From Cytospora piceicola (taxonomy: Eukaryota; Ascomycota; Sordariomycetes; Diaporthales; Cytosporaceae), in assembly GCA_023375675.1 (NCBI GenBank), contig JALQBC010000039.1, positions 186,001 to 250,000 on the forward strand: a DNA stretch of 64,000 bases, given 5' to 3'. Positions within the stretch are counted from its first letter, which is position 1, and every line of letters begins with the position of its first letter. The translations under genes were made by a program, and so were the position numbers. Positions 42,967-54,056 of the stretch are shown piece after piece. The notes beneath the pieces are model-generated. The model was given only the letters and a program-made list of their open reading frames with translations, did not search any database and had not been told where the DNA came from.

Positions 42967-43558
42967 ATGATTTGGGTGGAGGTGGGCGCTACTTGCAAAG
43001 AAAACGGAGGATCAACTCACATGCCCTTTCCATCTTGCTTTGCCAGCTTTTGTCCGTGGCGTTATAGTGTTGGGGTTGCCCGTATTGAAGGAGAATGGCA
43101 AAACGGTTGGAGGTCAGAGAGTGAGAGAGCCGTTTTGGACTGCCTGAGGGTACTGCTTCAGCTTTCACGCCGGAGAGGTGAGCCCGGAGAGTGTCTATGT
43201 TATGGAGAGCTGTAGCTGCTCTTCAGTAGTACCGTGTATGTCGACCGCAGTATTCATTCCGTTATAGCTGCCGTTCTGAACTGTGCCGTTACCTATGGAC
43301 ATATTGTTGGTGCCGTTACCTATCTGCTAGACATCGTCGCTGTCCAGCAGGTCTTTCCGTTCGACCTATTGATGACATTGGCAGGGGTCCGGGGGGCGGG
43401 CCGGGCCTAACTGAACATTAAGCGCCAAGGCGGCCCGTGCGCCATGGTAGCCAGGTGGCCCGTGCGCCACCACCAAAAACATATCGCGACATACTTCACA
43501 ACCCACGACACGGACGACGACATGGTCAAAATTGTTCCAATTCTCTCGATTTTCTCTC
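42967..43558. other. Intergenic region 3' of OLA1
   Basis: No clear gene is seen. The ORF at 42961-43215 on the plus strand lacks motifs. This is the 3' flank of the OLA1 gene. Confidence 0.4.
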
Positions 43559-45278
43559 TCACGCCTTGGCAGCCCCGGCTTTCACGAGAACCACATCTCC
43601 ATCTTGAACGATGTACTGTTTTCCAACCGTTTGGACGCGACCCTTAAGCTTTACCTCAGCTTCTGAGCCGAGCTCCTTGAGCGTTTCGAAGGGATATACG
43701 AGCGCCTGAATGAATGTTTTCTGAGAGTTCAAAGGTCAGTCAAGGCTCAAGAACACCAGTGGGGGGCTTGGGAAGGTGATTGGGGGGCACAGGAGCAACA
43801 TTGGGACTTAGAAGCAAGACTGGAGCCCCAGGAACGTGAATAGCAGCCGTACTGACCTCGAAGTCGTTGTGAATAACGCCCGATGCCGCAGGCATCTTCG
43901 TTCCCTCGCGAACTGCAAGCAAAAGTCAGTATAAGATGTCCAAAGGCTTCAGAGGTGGCCAAGAGGTCAACCGGTGGGGGGGGGGGGAAGTCGTACTGGT
44001 CCACTGTCTGACTTCGTCCGCGCCAGTTGTGAAGAAAGACTGCAACCGCAAGGCCTTGCGCATCTGGACAATGATCTTGGGCAGAGCGGACTCGGCACCG
44101 ATATTCTTGCACTCCTCCTGAACCTCGGCATCGGTCTCAAACCGAGTGAGACGCTCCTCCAAGGCGACAGAGATGGGGATGATAGGATCGCCCGACGCAT
44201 GCTCCTTGCACCACTCGGCGACATGGGGCAGGTACTTGTTCTTCTTGCGGATGTAGTCTTTCTCAGACAGGTTCACCAGGTAGATGACAGGTTTGGCGGA
44301 GAGCAGGAAGAGAGGGTTGATGACCTCGACCTAATTGACACCGTTAGCTATCTTCTTCAACGATACACACGGATGTAAAATAGAGGCATTGTGTTTTGGA
44401 GTCAGACGAAATTTTATCTCAGTATGCACTCTTGCGTTGTTTGGTGAGGCATTCAACGAGCTGGGATTATATCAGGCACTATCGCCTTTTGTCATCATGA
44501 AAGGGGTGCTGGGTAACACCAGACACGCCCGGGGGGGTTGGCTTTGGGGGACGAACGAAACTGTGAGCTTACCTCCTTGGGGGTCCAGTCGCCCTTTCGG
44601 ACGTCTTTGCCGTCATTCAGCCAATCCAGGATCTTCTGAATCGTGGCCTCCTCTTCTCTCGCCTTCTTCTGCTCAAGACTCTGACCGCCCTGGCGGGTCT
44701 TCTTCTTCTGCAACTCAAGCGCCTTCTCCACAAACTCGATGTCCTTCAACCGCAGCTCCTCGGCAATGATATCCAGGTCACGGGTGGGGTTCACGTCTCC
44801 CTCGACGTGGATGATCTCAGCATCGTCAAAGCATCGGACGACCTGGAAAACGGCATCGACGGCACGAATATGTGAGAGGAAAGCGTTGCCCAGACCGGCA
44901 CCGGTAGATGCGCCACGAGTAAGACCAGCAATATCGTAGATGGTCAAGTTTGCGGGGACGCGAGACTTGGGGTTGTATTTCTCGCACAGCCAGTCATATC
45001 GCTCATCAGGGACGATGACACGGGACTCCTCAGGCTCAATGGTGGCGTAGGGGAAGTTCGCTGGGTTTCCGAGGCTGCACTTGGTAATGGCCTGGAACAG
45101 CGTAGATTTACCGACGTTTGCAAGGCCGACCTGATAGAGAGTCAGAGGCGGCCTTCAAATGCAGATGATCGGGTGTTGTAAGGGAGGGGGCATTCAAGCT
45201 CACGATTCCACTCTTCAAGCTGTTGCCAGGACGGCCGAGAAGAATCTTCTCCGGCACGACTTCCTTCTTGGGAGGCAT
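43559..45278 (-). CDS. OLA1: Obg-like ATPase 1 (OLA1/YchF), five exons
   Basis: Exons 45278-45204, 45130-44573, 44330-43997, 43912-43857 and 43720-43559 join in frame to 394 residues, the expected length for the family. The start MPPKKEVVPEKILLGRPGNS matches eukaryotic OLA1. The P-loop is GLANVGKST (about 27-35; most members have GLPNVGKS), the G3 motif DIAGLTRGA begins at about 91, and the NLSE specificity motif (in place of NKxD, explaining ATP preference) lies in YLVNLSEKD. A coiled-coil arm (EFVEKALELQKKKTRQGG) and the C-terminal TGS domain follow, including GTKMPAASGVIHNDFEKTFIQA split by an intron. It is a cytosolic translation- and stress-associated ATPase of the TRAFAC class. It is transcribed away from the PPPDE gene with about 1 kb between them. 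Confidence 0.96.
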
Positions 45279-46309
45279 CCTGTTCTTCTTTTTTGCGTAG
45301 TGACGTGTGGAGATGTAGATGAAAGTGCAGCTTCGCACAGAGTGTGGTTGAAAAGCAGAGCTAGCTGCAGGGAGAGAAAAAGTACGAGATAGAGAAGTGA
45401 AGGAGTGCGGGGGTCGGACAAGCGAAGACGTGGTCGCGACTTGACAAGGCTGTTTCCAGCCTTCACAAAGTCGGCTGAATATTCTCAGCCTGTGAAAATG
45501 ACCGTTTGGGGTTCAAGAGAGGGATACAAATCCGAATCTTGAATCAAGTCTCGCGTAGAAGGAGAGGGGGTGGCAAGTTGTGGTATTGGAGTTGGGAGTT
45601 GGGAGTTGGGGTTGGAGTTGAGGTAGAAGATTGCTCTTCTGCTCAGCTTACAGAATTTTGTAGAGCTCCCCTCCCACCAGTTTTCAAGTACTTTCATAGT
45701 AAAGATCTGCGGGCCTGAGGAGCTTGCAAGTTCGGTGAGGGATAAATAAAACTCCGAAGTTGCCCCACATCAGCTCAAGCCAGTGGGGACCCTTTTGGAG
45801 CACCTGGACCGTGCACCTTGAGGGAAGCATTTGGAGGCGGTGTTGGAGGCGGTATTGGAAACAGGGGTCCAGCTTCTAAATCCGGCAGGGGTCATTTGCT
45901 GCTTAGTGTCTGGGGCTAGCGGGCAGGCCGAATGGCCGAATGATCGGCTTCTCGGCGACTTCATCGACCCTCCAACTGTCAGACACACTTCACCTGCACG
46001 GCATGAAACTGCCTTCTTTCTTGGTCGCCTGTCTCCTTACCTTATCCTCTAACTCCGTACTACCAACATCGGCTCCAAGTGCGGTCGTTTGTTTGTTTTA
46101 AGTGACGGACAACCACCTCCATCTCCTCCTGTTTCGCCCGTCTCACGTGGGCCATTTGAGGGGCAGTCTTTGTCATTCAACAGCAGCACATGTCAGGCTG
46201 TTAACGTGACGGAACTTCCCACTGCCAGTCCTAGCCTTTAACTACTTCCTAGGATCCCTTCGCAATCGACCTTTTCCCATCACCAAAGTCCTCCCAGACA
46301 GAAGCCAGA
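45279..46309. promoter_or_regulatory. Divergent promoter region, OLA1 and PPPDE gene
   Basis: The 1031-bp region lies between two start codons pointing outward. It contains no credible ORF. A small direct repeat (gttgggagttgggagttgggg) lies at 45594-45613. No TATA box is obvious on either side. Confidence 0.5.
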
Positions 46310-47095
46310 ATGGCTCCCGGAAAACCGTCGTCGTCGCACAAGTCGGTTCGATCACATAGACCGACGCTATCACTGCAGAAGACTGAGATCGTCATCAATG
46401 CCTACGACCTGTTGCCAGTACGCGCCTTCTCTATATACTTCCCTTTCAATAGCAGACGGGTTTCAACTGACGTTTCCTAGCCTGGCAGATTCTCCTCCTT
46501 CCTTTGGACGATAGGAACGTCCCTCCTACACAGCGGAGTTGTCATTAATGGTCGCGAGTACGCATACGGCGGGCATGATAAGCGCGGGGTGACAGGGGTG
46601 TACTGGACTAAGCCCAAGACATTACCTCCCGGCGGGACATTCAAGAGCGAGATCCTACACGGCTTCACACTATCGCCACAGAACGAGATCGATGCTATCA
46701 TCCACGAAGTGTCACAGGAATTCCAAGGCACGGCCTACAACCTTTTGACCAAGAATTGCAACCACTTCACAGCCTACCTCTGCCAGAGATTGACGGGAAG
46801 AGCTGGCCCTGGCTGGCTGAATCGAGCTGCCAGTATCGGGGTTGCGCTACCATGCATCGTACCGAGGGATTGGATTGAGCCGCCAGAATACGACACCACC
46901 GACGGCGAATTGCTGGACGATAGCTCAGATGAAAGGTCTAGGATGCTACGGGAGTCTAGCGAGCGACCGCGACTTGTCGATCTTCGAGGTAAGGACAACA
47001 ACGATGCCGCCTTGAATCTTGACGAAGGAAGTTCTGAGGATGAAACCCTTGAGGAAGAGAGGAGGCGGCAGCAGCGTTCGCACCAGCAGCGATAG
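46310..47095 (+). CDS. PPPDE/DeSI-type cysteine peptidase, two exons
   Basis: Exons 46310-46417 and 46481-47095 encode 240 residues. The first exon gives MAPGKPSSSHKSVRSHRP and VINAYDLLP, and the second starts PGRFSSFLWTIGTSLLHSG. The PPPDE fold is indicated by the beta strand VINAYDL, the catalytic His53 in LLHSGVVING, the segment EYAYGGHD, and the catalytic Cys129 in LTKNCNHFTAYLCQRLTG. This group includes DeSI-2/PPPDE1 proteins with deubiquitinating or deSUMOylating activity. Downstream LNRAASIGVALPCIVP is a common C-terminal element of the family. The acidic, Glu/Arg-rich tail after residue 185 (SSEDETLEEERRR) is likely disordered. The donor (GTACGC) is weak, but the intron removes an otherwise broken frame and restores the domain. 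Confidence 0.9.
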
Positions 47096-47774
47096 GATGT
47101 TTCTTTTGCGGGTATGATTTATGATTTATGTCTTGCGCTTTTGTTATGGCGCCAATGGGATGGACATAGAGGTGCCGCCCCATCACCGAAACCGACATAG
47201 TCTCGCTCGACCTCATCCATCGAAATCGAACGGTCAGCACACCGACATATCGCAGTCGCAGTCGCAATTGTTCGAGTACCATTCCTGGGACCATCCCGGA
47301 AACCGCCCCCACGCTCCTTCCGGTGTGCAGCGTCATCGAGACCTCTTGCGATCCTTATCGAATCGACTTGAGACGGCATTTTCTGCTCAGTTCACGGACT
47401 GAAAAACCGGGGCCATTTCTGCAGGTTTTGTTTGCAATGGGTTGGGTTCTTTTCCTTTGTATAATTCGAAGTACGGGACGGAGGCTTATCGTTGAAACGG
47501 AGTGCATGGAATTGATATAGGGTCTTCTGGTGTTCTGGAGTGTCGAGGGCGCATTTGTTATGATATCACCGGGTCGAGTCCTTGATTTTACAGTGGTTTG
47601 ACATTCTCATAATTTCTCAGACGAGCAAGGCATATAAGCCATCATTCGTTACCGGCCCAACGGGCTGAAATATATCAGGTGGTCGTGAGACAGTGACCAG
47701 ATGCTGTATTGGAAGGGTATGTGAGTGAAGATTATGTGATCTATGTGTGCGAGGAAGGTTATGCGGGTTAAAGG
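47096..47774. other. Intergenic region between convergent genes
   Basis: The 3' flanks of the PPPDE gene (plus) and the nitroreductase (minus). No gene or clear terminator motif is seen. Confidence 0.45.
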
Positions 47775-48470
47775 TCAACCTGACAAGATTACTGTTGTCT
47801 CCTCACAGCTGACTCTGTCTGGCCGTAGTGTGTTGATTTTCGCCTCAGGATCTTGATAGCCAACAGCCATGCCACAAAGAACTGTCATATCATCCGGTAT
47901 TCCAACCGTCTTCTTGACCACCTCAGGGTAACCGGCAATCGACACCTGCACACAGGTATCCAAACCCTCCGCCTTCAGCGCCAACACGAGCGTCTGCAAG
48001 TACATACCCACGCTCAAGCTATCCGCCCCGCCCAGGTCGCTCCTTATACACACGATGGCGCCCACGGGTGCGCCGAAGAATTCATAGTTCCGCAGCAGCG
48101 CCGCCCTCCTCGCCTCGATGTCATCCCGAGGGATGGCCCAGCCCACGCCGTAGATCACTCTCCCCAGATTAGAGCGGAAGGGCGCTGCCCATGCGGGCAG
48201 GGGCGGGACCTGCGGCTCCTCATCGCTGCTGGCGTGTGCCATGAGGTTGGTTTTGAGGGTGGCGAGGGGTGTGCCGGAGAGGATCCAGAGGCGCCAGGGC
48301 TGCACGTTGGAGTTGGAGGGGGATTGTGTTGCTAGAGCGAGGGCGCGGTGGATCTTGTCCTGTGGCACTGGGTTGCCTAGGAACTCGCGGGTGGAGTGCC
48401 GTGAGCTGATGGCTTCGTGGAGGGAGATGGCTGCGGCTGGGTGGGGGGAGTAGTCATCTTGAGATGCCAT
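47775..48470 (-). CDS. Nitroreductase family flavoprotein
   Basis: This single exon encodes 231 residues from MASQDDYSPHP at 48470. An in-frame ATG at 48530 would add 20 residues that do not look conserved. The FMN-binding signatures are SSRHSTREFLGNPVP near the N-terminus and ATQSPSNSNVQPWRLWILSG, followed by GAPVGAIVCI, DSLSVGMYLQTLVLALKAEGLDTC and a C-terminal LCGMAVGYQDPEAKINTLR. The family reduces nitro groups, quinones or enones with NAD(P)H, usually as an FMN homodimer in the cytosol. The closest architecture is the bacterial-type NfnB group, so ancient horizontal transfer is possible but not shown. Substrate unknown. Confidence 0.92.
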   Translation of the reverse strand: MASQDDYSPHPAAAISLHEAISSRHSTREFLGNPVPQDKIHRALALATQSPSNSNVQPWRLWILSGTPLATLKTNLMAHASSDEEPQVPPLPAWAAPFRSNLGRVIYGVGWAIPRDDIEARRAALLRNYEFFGAPVGAIVCIRSDLGGADSLSVGMYLQTLVLALKAEGLDTCVQVSIAGYPEVVKKTVGIPDDMTVLCGMAVGYQDPEAKINTLRPDRVSCEETTVILSG

Positions 48471-48530
48471 TTGCGAGTTTGTGCTATTAAAATGCTGCTG
48501 CTTGTCGGCAATATGTAAGGGGACAGACAA

Positions 48531-49743
48531 ATAATCCTATTCTACGGTCTGTACCTGGTATGGTTTTGAGTGGACGTGAGATACCATTTGATCCGGACCA
48601 AAGGCTATAGCTATCTTGGTCTTCGAAAGCAGCCCGCCTCTCTATGCAGCTGCAAGACTTATTAGCCCCTGTTGCTTGCCCCGCGCTCACCTATGTAACG
48701 ACCTCATGGATGATGCAGCTAACGCGGGCTTTAGGGGCTGTCACATACATGTAAGCAAGGTTGCCACTGTCCATAGCTTCCATCTGGAGATGCGATGCCG
48801 CTTAACACTCAGGAACACCGCGATACGATGTGATGTCTCGCTTAGAAACGGTACAGACTCAGCCTTGAGTAAGGTAATGTTTTATGCCTAAGCGGACATT
48901 TCTGAGAGACTATACATAGGGGCTGACTCCTCATCAGTTTGCAAGAGGCCAGCAATCAGCAAGAGGTTGTTTTCACATGGGGTTTCGGCTGATAATGCAT
49001 GTACAAAATGCATAGACGGCAACTTCCGTTGAGTACCTAAGTATACTCGGTATTTTCGATGACAGACTGCTTGGTCAGAGAATGTATTCAAAAAGAGCGT
49101 ATGGAAAAAAATCTCATTAGGTTGACGAAAAGAACAAGGCTGCATAAGACACAGGCGTGTACGAATGAATTCGAGGTTGAGTAGGAGTTCCTCCCAAATG
49201 TTTAACCTGTACTTATCAGATCAATGATAGCATGTGACAGGGAGGCCAGCTACATTTGTACATGTATCGGGGAAATACAGTGCCGGCCCCACGAGCTTCA
49301 GCAGCTTGACCTCACTGGAGCTCCACTGGGCTGAGCCAACAGCACCTGGGCGGAGTCAGACCCACTGATTGGACAGATGAAATCACCACATGTGCAGCTT
49401 GCCAGACAAGTGACTGCCACACTTGCCATAGTCACGTCTCTTCATACCATCACTTCATGAAGTACCTTCCGCGCCCTCTTTACGAACCTCGCTCTGATTG
49501 ATCTTCATCATCAGCATAGCCTCAAGCTTCATATTCGCTCACTTGACTAGCAGGTCAAATTGTGGCCTACTACTATCCGATCGGGGACGACAAACTCTCC
49601 GTGAACCTTCTCCCTGTAACCTGTTTATTAAGGTGAACAACCAACCAACCCTCCACGCCTGCGCTGCCGACGAGCTATTCACTTAGACATATCAATGCAA
49701 AAGGAAGCGACTTTCGGGGAGTCGCGGGAGCACAGTCGAATGA
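48531..49743. promoter_or_regulatory. Divergent intergenic region, nitroreductase and VPS9 gene
   Basis: About 1.2 kb between two outward-facing genes. The short ORFs have no motif. It must hold both promoters; no specific element was recognised. Confidence 0.45.
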
Positions 49744-52700
49744 ATGCAACCCCTAAACCCATTCCTCGCCGCCTTCTTTAAGAGCCCCCTCCCTGCCCAG
49801 TGCCACCCCTTCCAACAGCACGTCCTCTTAGTACCCACCACCGATGTTTTCCTCACCTGCCGCGAGGCCGAAGCGCCCGTCGGCGCCAGCGTCACCGAGA
49901 CCGTATCGACCGATGAGTTCCTCGCCAGCCATGTATTGCGAATACCCGACCCTACGAGACCTGCCGCTGCAGGAGGTACAGGAGGCAAGGAGCCTACGCC
50001 AAATCTGCGCGAGATGAGGGGCAAGGCCAAGCAATATAATACCGTTAATGGGAGGAACGTGGTAATAAAAGATAACATCATATACACCAATAAAGGTGCG
50101 TCAGCCCATGGATCCTTCAGTTGTCGTGGTTTTGGTGACGTGAACACGTCCTAACAGTGGGTATGAACAGGATTCAAGGCTCTGGCTTCAGCGAACCTCC
50201 TTGGAGATGCGATATGGTACTCGGATACGCTGGAACCCAGAGGCTGGCTCGTCTACTATATTTCGCGCCCCTTGGTAGGCACGTGGGAGGAGATCAAGAT
50301 CACACCGGCAGTACTAGTCGAGGGTACGAGGAGGGCGATGGCATTACAACAAAACGGCGAATCACCACAGTCCGGGTCGAGCGAGTCCTCCATGGTGCCA
50401 AAGAAGAAGGAGATCAAGAGCTTCCACGACCTGTTGAACCATTTTCCTATCATTGCGCGGCAGATGCAGTCAGGCCTGGAGAAGCTCTTCCGCGAATTCA
50501 CCACGGTCATCGAACGGCCACTACCACCGCCGCCGTCAGCGTCGCACATCCCAGATCCTGCAGACGGTCCAATAGTTGCAGCAACTCGGCAGGCCAGGTC
50601 GAACAGCTTGTCGTTGCTTCAGGGCCCTCCTAATGGAGCGAGTGGGAAAAGGGTTGTGGAGACATACTACGCTGAGGATGACGAAGAAGTACTGCGAGTT
50701 TCACTGGAAACGGCTGTAACGAATGCGATCGACTTGTTCCAGAATGTCGATAAACAGCAGCTATCGCTACTAGGTGCGACAACTGATTTGACAGGGCCAG
50801 TCGTGGAAAGGCTGATCGAGCGCTACGTCACCGAAAACGTACATAACCTGCTGTTCCCCAGACTAGCTACACTGAAGAGACCGGAGGATCTTGAGCTGGA
50901 GGCTAAGATCAGGCAAATGGATTTCGTGGATGTCTCACAATTGGGTATCGTCATTGAAGGCGGTCACCAAGGCAAACAGTCGCTTATTGCCAGACTGGCA
51001 CGAGCTATTGACGAGTTCAACAAGATCATAAACGCGGGGAGCCCACAAGAAATGATGGACATCCTATTATCGACGATGAAGTCTCTCACACAGCTCGGCG
51101 ACGCACCTTCAACACCCGAGAGCCGCTCGGTGACATCAGCCTCAGAGAAGGCTATTCTCACTATGAATGCTGATACATTGGTGTCACTGCTGCTTTTCGT
51201 CGTGATCAGGGCGCAAATCAAGCATCTTCAGGCACGATTCCTGTACATGCGTCATTTCATATTCGTCGACGATGTTGATAGCGGCGAGATGGGATATGCT
51301 TTGAGCACCTTCGAGGCTGTTCTGCTGTACCTGGACCGTGACTCAGCAGGACTACGGAGAGCAAGTCGCAGAAACAAGTCATTGTGGGATGCTGCAGCAC
51401 AGGGAAATCTGGAGCACTTACAAAAGATCATGGAGCCTAGCGGCGACGCTGTGGAAGACGCTGTTGACGACGAAGAGCGTGCTGCAGCCTCCTCTAGGCG
51501 GTCCAGTCGGCGCACTTCTTTGAGCAGCAACTGGAGTTTTGCGAATGGTTCCTCATCCAGGAGGTCTTCGACTGCGCTCAGCTCGTCTGAACGATTCTCG
51601 TTGGGCTCGGACCTCAGCCATGTTTTCCCATTCAGCAAACATGAAGAACAGGCAGATGGCACTGTGGAAACTCATTTCTTCCCCGAATATCCCGTCAAGA
51701 GGATCAAAAAGGTGGCAATGGACATGCGAAGCCTTTCGAGCGGGTCCGAGGTCTCATTTCACTCGCGGGCGACGAGTTTTGGCACTCTTGGCAGTGGCAT
51801 GGAAGGTGATACCTCCATCGAGCGTCTATCCCAGACGCAAAACTCGTTCGGCGAGTCCGTTCTGATGATGGCCGTTCAGAACGAGCGATCAGAGGCGTTG
51901 GCATATCTTCTGGCTCTCAAGTCCTACTATCCACCAGATATTGTCCTTTCCGACAGCAACAATGAGGGAACAACCCTCTTCAGCGCTGCTGTCCAACTAG
52001 GGCACGAGACGCTCATCGACATCTTGTTGAAGTTCTTGAATGACGAGCCTACCATCACAGAAGCGCACATGAGGTCATTCTTTGCTAGACAGGATATATG
52101 GGGCCGCAGTGTTGCTCACTATCTTTTCCATGCTCCCCGCCTAATCGTTGCGTACGGTCGATTGATGCCGTGGACACAAAAGGACAAAAACGGCCAGACG
52201 CCTCTATTCGCAATATGCCGTTCGTACGATCACACGCTCTACCACACAATGGTCCAGCAAGCTCTGGAGATCTCTAAAGAATGTCAAGGGGACGGACAGC
52301 CGCTCCATCTTGACGAGCACATCGACGGGAAAGGCAACACCCTGCTGCATATTGTCAATGATGCCATGTTGTGCCTGCGGATACTGCAACAATGTGACGC
52401 AGATGTCAACGCTATCAACGATAGGAAGTTCACGCCTCTCATGGTCGCGAGCAAATACGGTCGCTTCGACGTGGTGCGCGCTTTCTTTGGCGATGCAAGA
52501 GTGGATATCACTGCAAAGGAGTTGCGGGGCTTGACGGCTGTGGATCTGGCCAAGGACGACGACGTTCGCAACAAGATAGACGACCTCGTCCTTTTTGCTG
52601 CACCTCAGGGAGCCGAGTCCCGAACTACGGCCGTTGTTCGGTCGTATTTTGTTGAAGATGCTAGTGTCCGGTTCGTGCTGAAATCGGGCGCGCCCGTGGA

Positions 52701-54056
52701 TAAGCATAGCTATGCAGTCACTACATGCCGGCGCTCGCTGACAGACTTTGAGCACCTGGCGAAGCTATTGGCAATGGAGAACCCAGCGTCGTGGATACCC
52801 TCCTTCGCAGGACTACGGTCGCCATTCCAGATCCCGGTCAAGCCCAGTCGAGCAGTCCTGAAGGACCTGCAGGTCCGCATGGACTGGTTCCTGCGCATAC
52901 TCCTGGCCCACCCGACTTTCGCGACGCACGAGATGCTCTGGGAATTCTTCCTGGTGCCGGACCTGCAGCCGGACATGATGGAACAGCGAAGCCAACTCAA
53001 GGCCGAGACGCGCGCGGAAAAGGTCCGCGACGAGCTGGAGCCGCTCGAGGACGTCCGTGAGGTCGAGCAGTTCGTCGACCATGCCCGCGAGAACGTCCGT
53101 GGCGTCAACCACTCTACGAAGAGTCTGGCGAGGCGGACGAATGTCATGGGCAATGCTGCTTTCGGTAAGTTCAAAACATAACACAAGTCAGAATTCATGC
53201 GCGCTTCCATTACTGACATCTCATTTCAGACCTTTACGACTCCTCAGTTCTGCTCCACCGTGCCATGGCTACTCTCGCCTTCCTTCCTCCCTCCCACCTT
53301 GCTGCCTTTGAGACATATGTCCGTGCACTCACACCCACAACACTAAATCCCCATGCCGTCTTCCACTCGACCCTTCTCGCCCTGCAATCCACGATCGACG
53401 CCATCCTGTCAGCTCTGTCTCGCCCGCCTCGGGTCATCAACCAGATCAACATGTCGCGCCGCACCGTCGAACGCAACTACTCCAGCCTCTCCCGCTCAAC
53501 ACGTTGGCCACTTGGTCTCCTCGACGACACCAGACAGAGGCTTAACGAGGAACGCGAGGAGAGGATGCGAGCAGGCCAGGTGGAGGTCGACAACCTGAGC
53601 CGCGAGCTGAGGTCTACACAGCAGACGGTGGCCATGGAGCTTGCCGGCTGGCAGGACATGCACGAGAAGATGGGGCGGAGAGCGATCAGGGAGCTTGCGA
53701 GGGGCATGGTGGTCGTGGAGAAGATGAGGTTGGAAGGTATGAGGAGGGCCTTGAGGAAGCTGCAGGCGGTCAAGGTCGACCGTGCTGCTAGACCCAGACT
53801 TGGAGCTGAGTCTAGGGGGCTCTTCTCTGACGATGACGCTGGCGTTGGTGAAGCCAGGGGGTTCTCGAACAGCCTGGGCGCGCCCATAGTAATGGCTGGG
53901 CTCGAGCTCCAGGCCGACCGGAAGGCTTATGCCGATCCCTTGCCGGAGCCGGGAAGAACGGACCAGGACAGCAGGGCAACACAGCTGGGGGCAAGCGGCT
54001 CTAGATTTGAGGCACCGTTGCCTGCCTTGCCATCTGGGGCGAGCACTGGGGCCTAA
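49744..54056 (+). CDS. VPS9-domain, ankyrin-repeat and PX-like endosomal protein, three exons
   Basis: Exons 49744-50095, 50171-53164 and 53230-54056 join in frame to 1390 residues. Junctions read TNKG-FKALAS and GNAAF-DLYDSS. The N-terminal part (NPFLAAFFKSPLP to about 190) is family-specific. A VPS9 domain follows at about 315-475 (QLSLLGATTDLTG, NLLFPRLATLKRPEDLELEAKI, IKHLQARFLYMRHF, GEMGYALSTFEAVLLYL), the catalytic module that exchanges nucleotide on Rab5-type GTPases. Next come a Ser-rich linker, ankyrin repeats at about 560-900 (FGESVLMMAVQNERSEALAYL, TTLFSAAVQLGHETLIDIL, FTPLMVASKYGRFDVVRAFF), and a PX-like segment at about 930-1050 (SYAVTTCRRSLTDFEHLAKLL). The C-terminus is a long helical, coiled-coil region reminiscent of BAR or Vps5-type tails. 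It probably acts on endosomes in vacuolar sorting. Domain limits are by eye. Confidence 0.92.
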
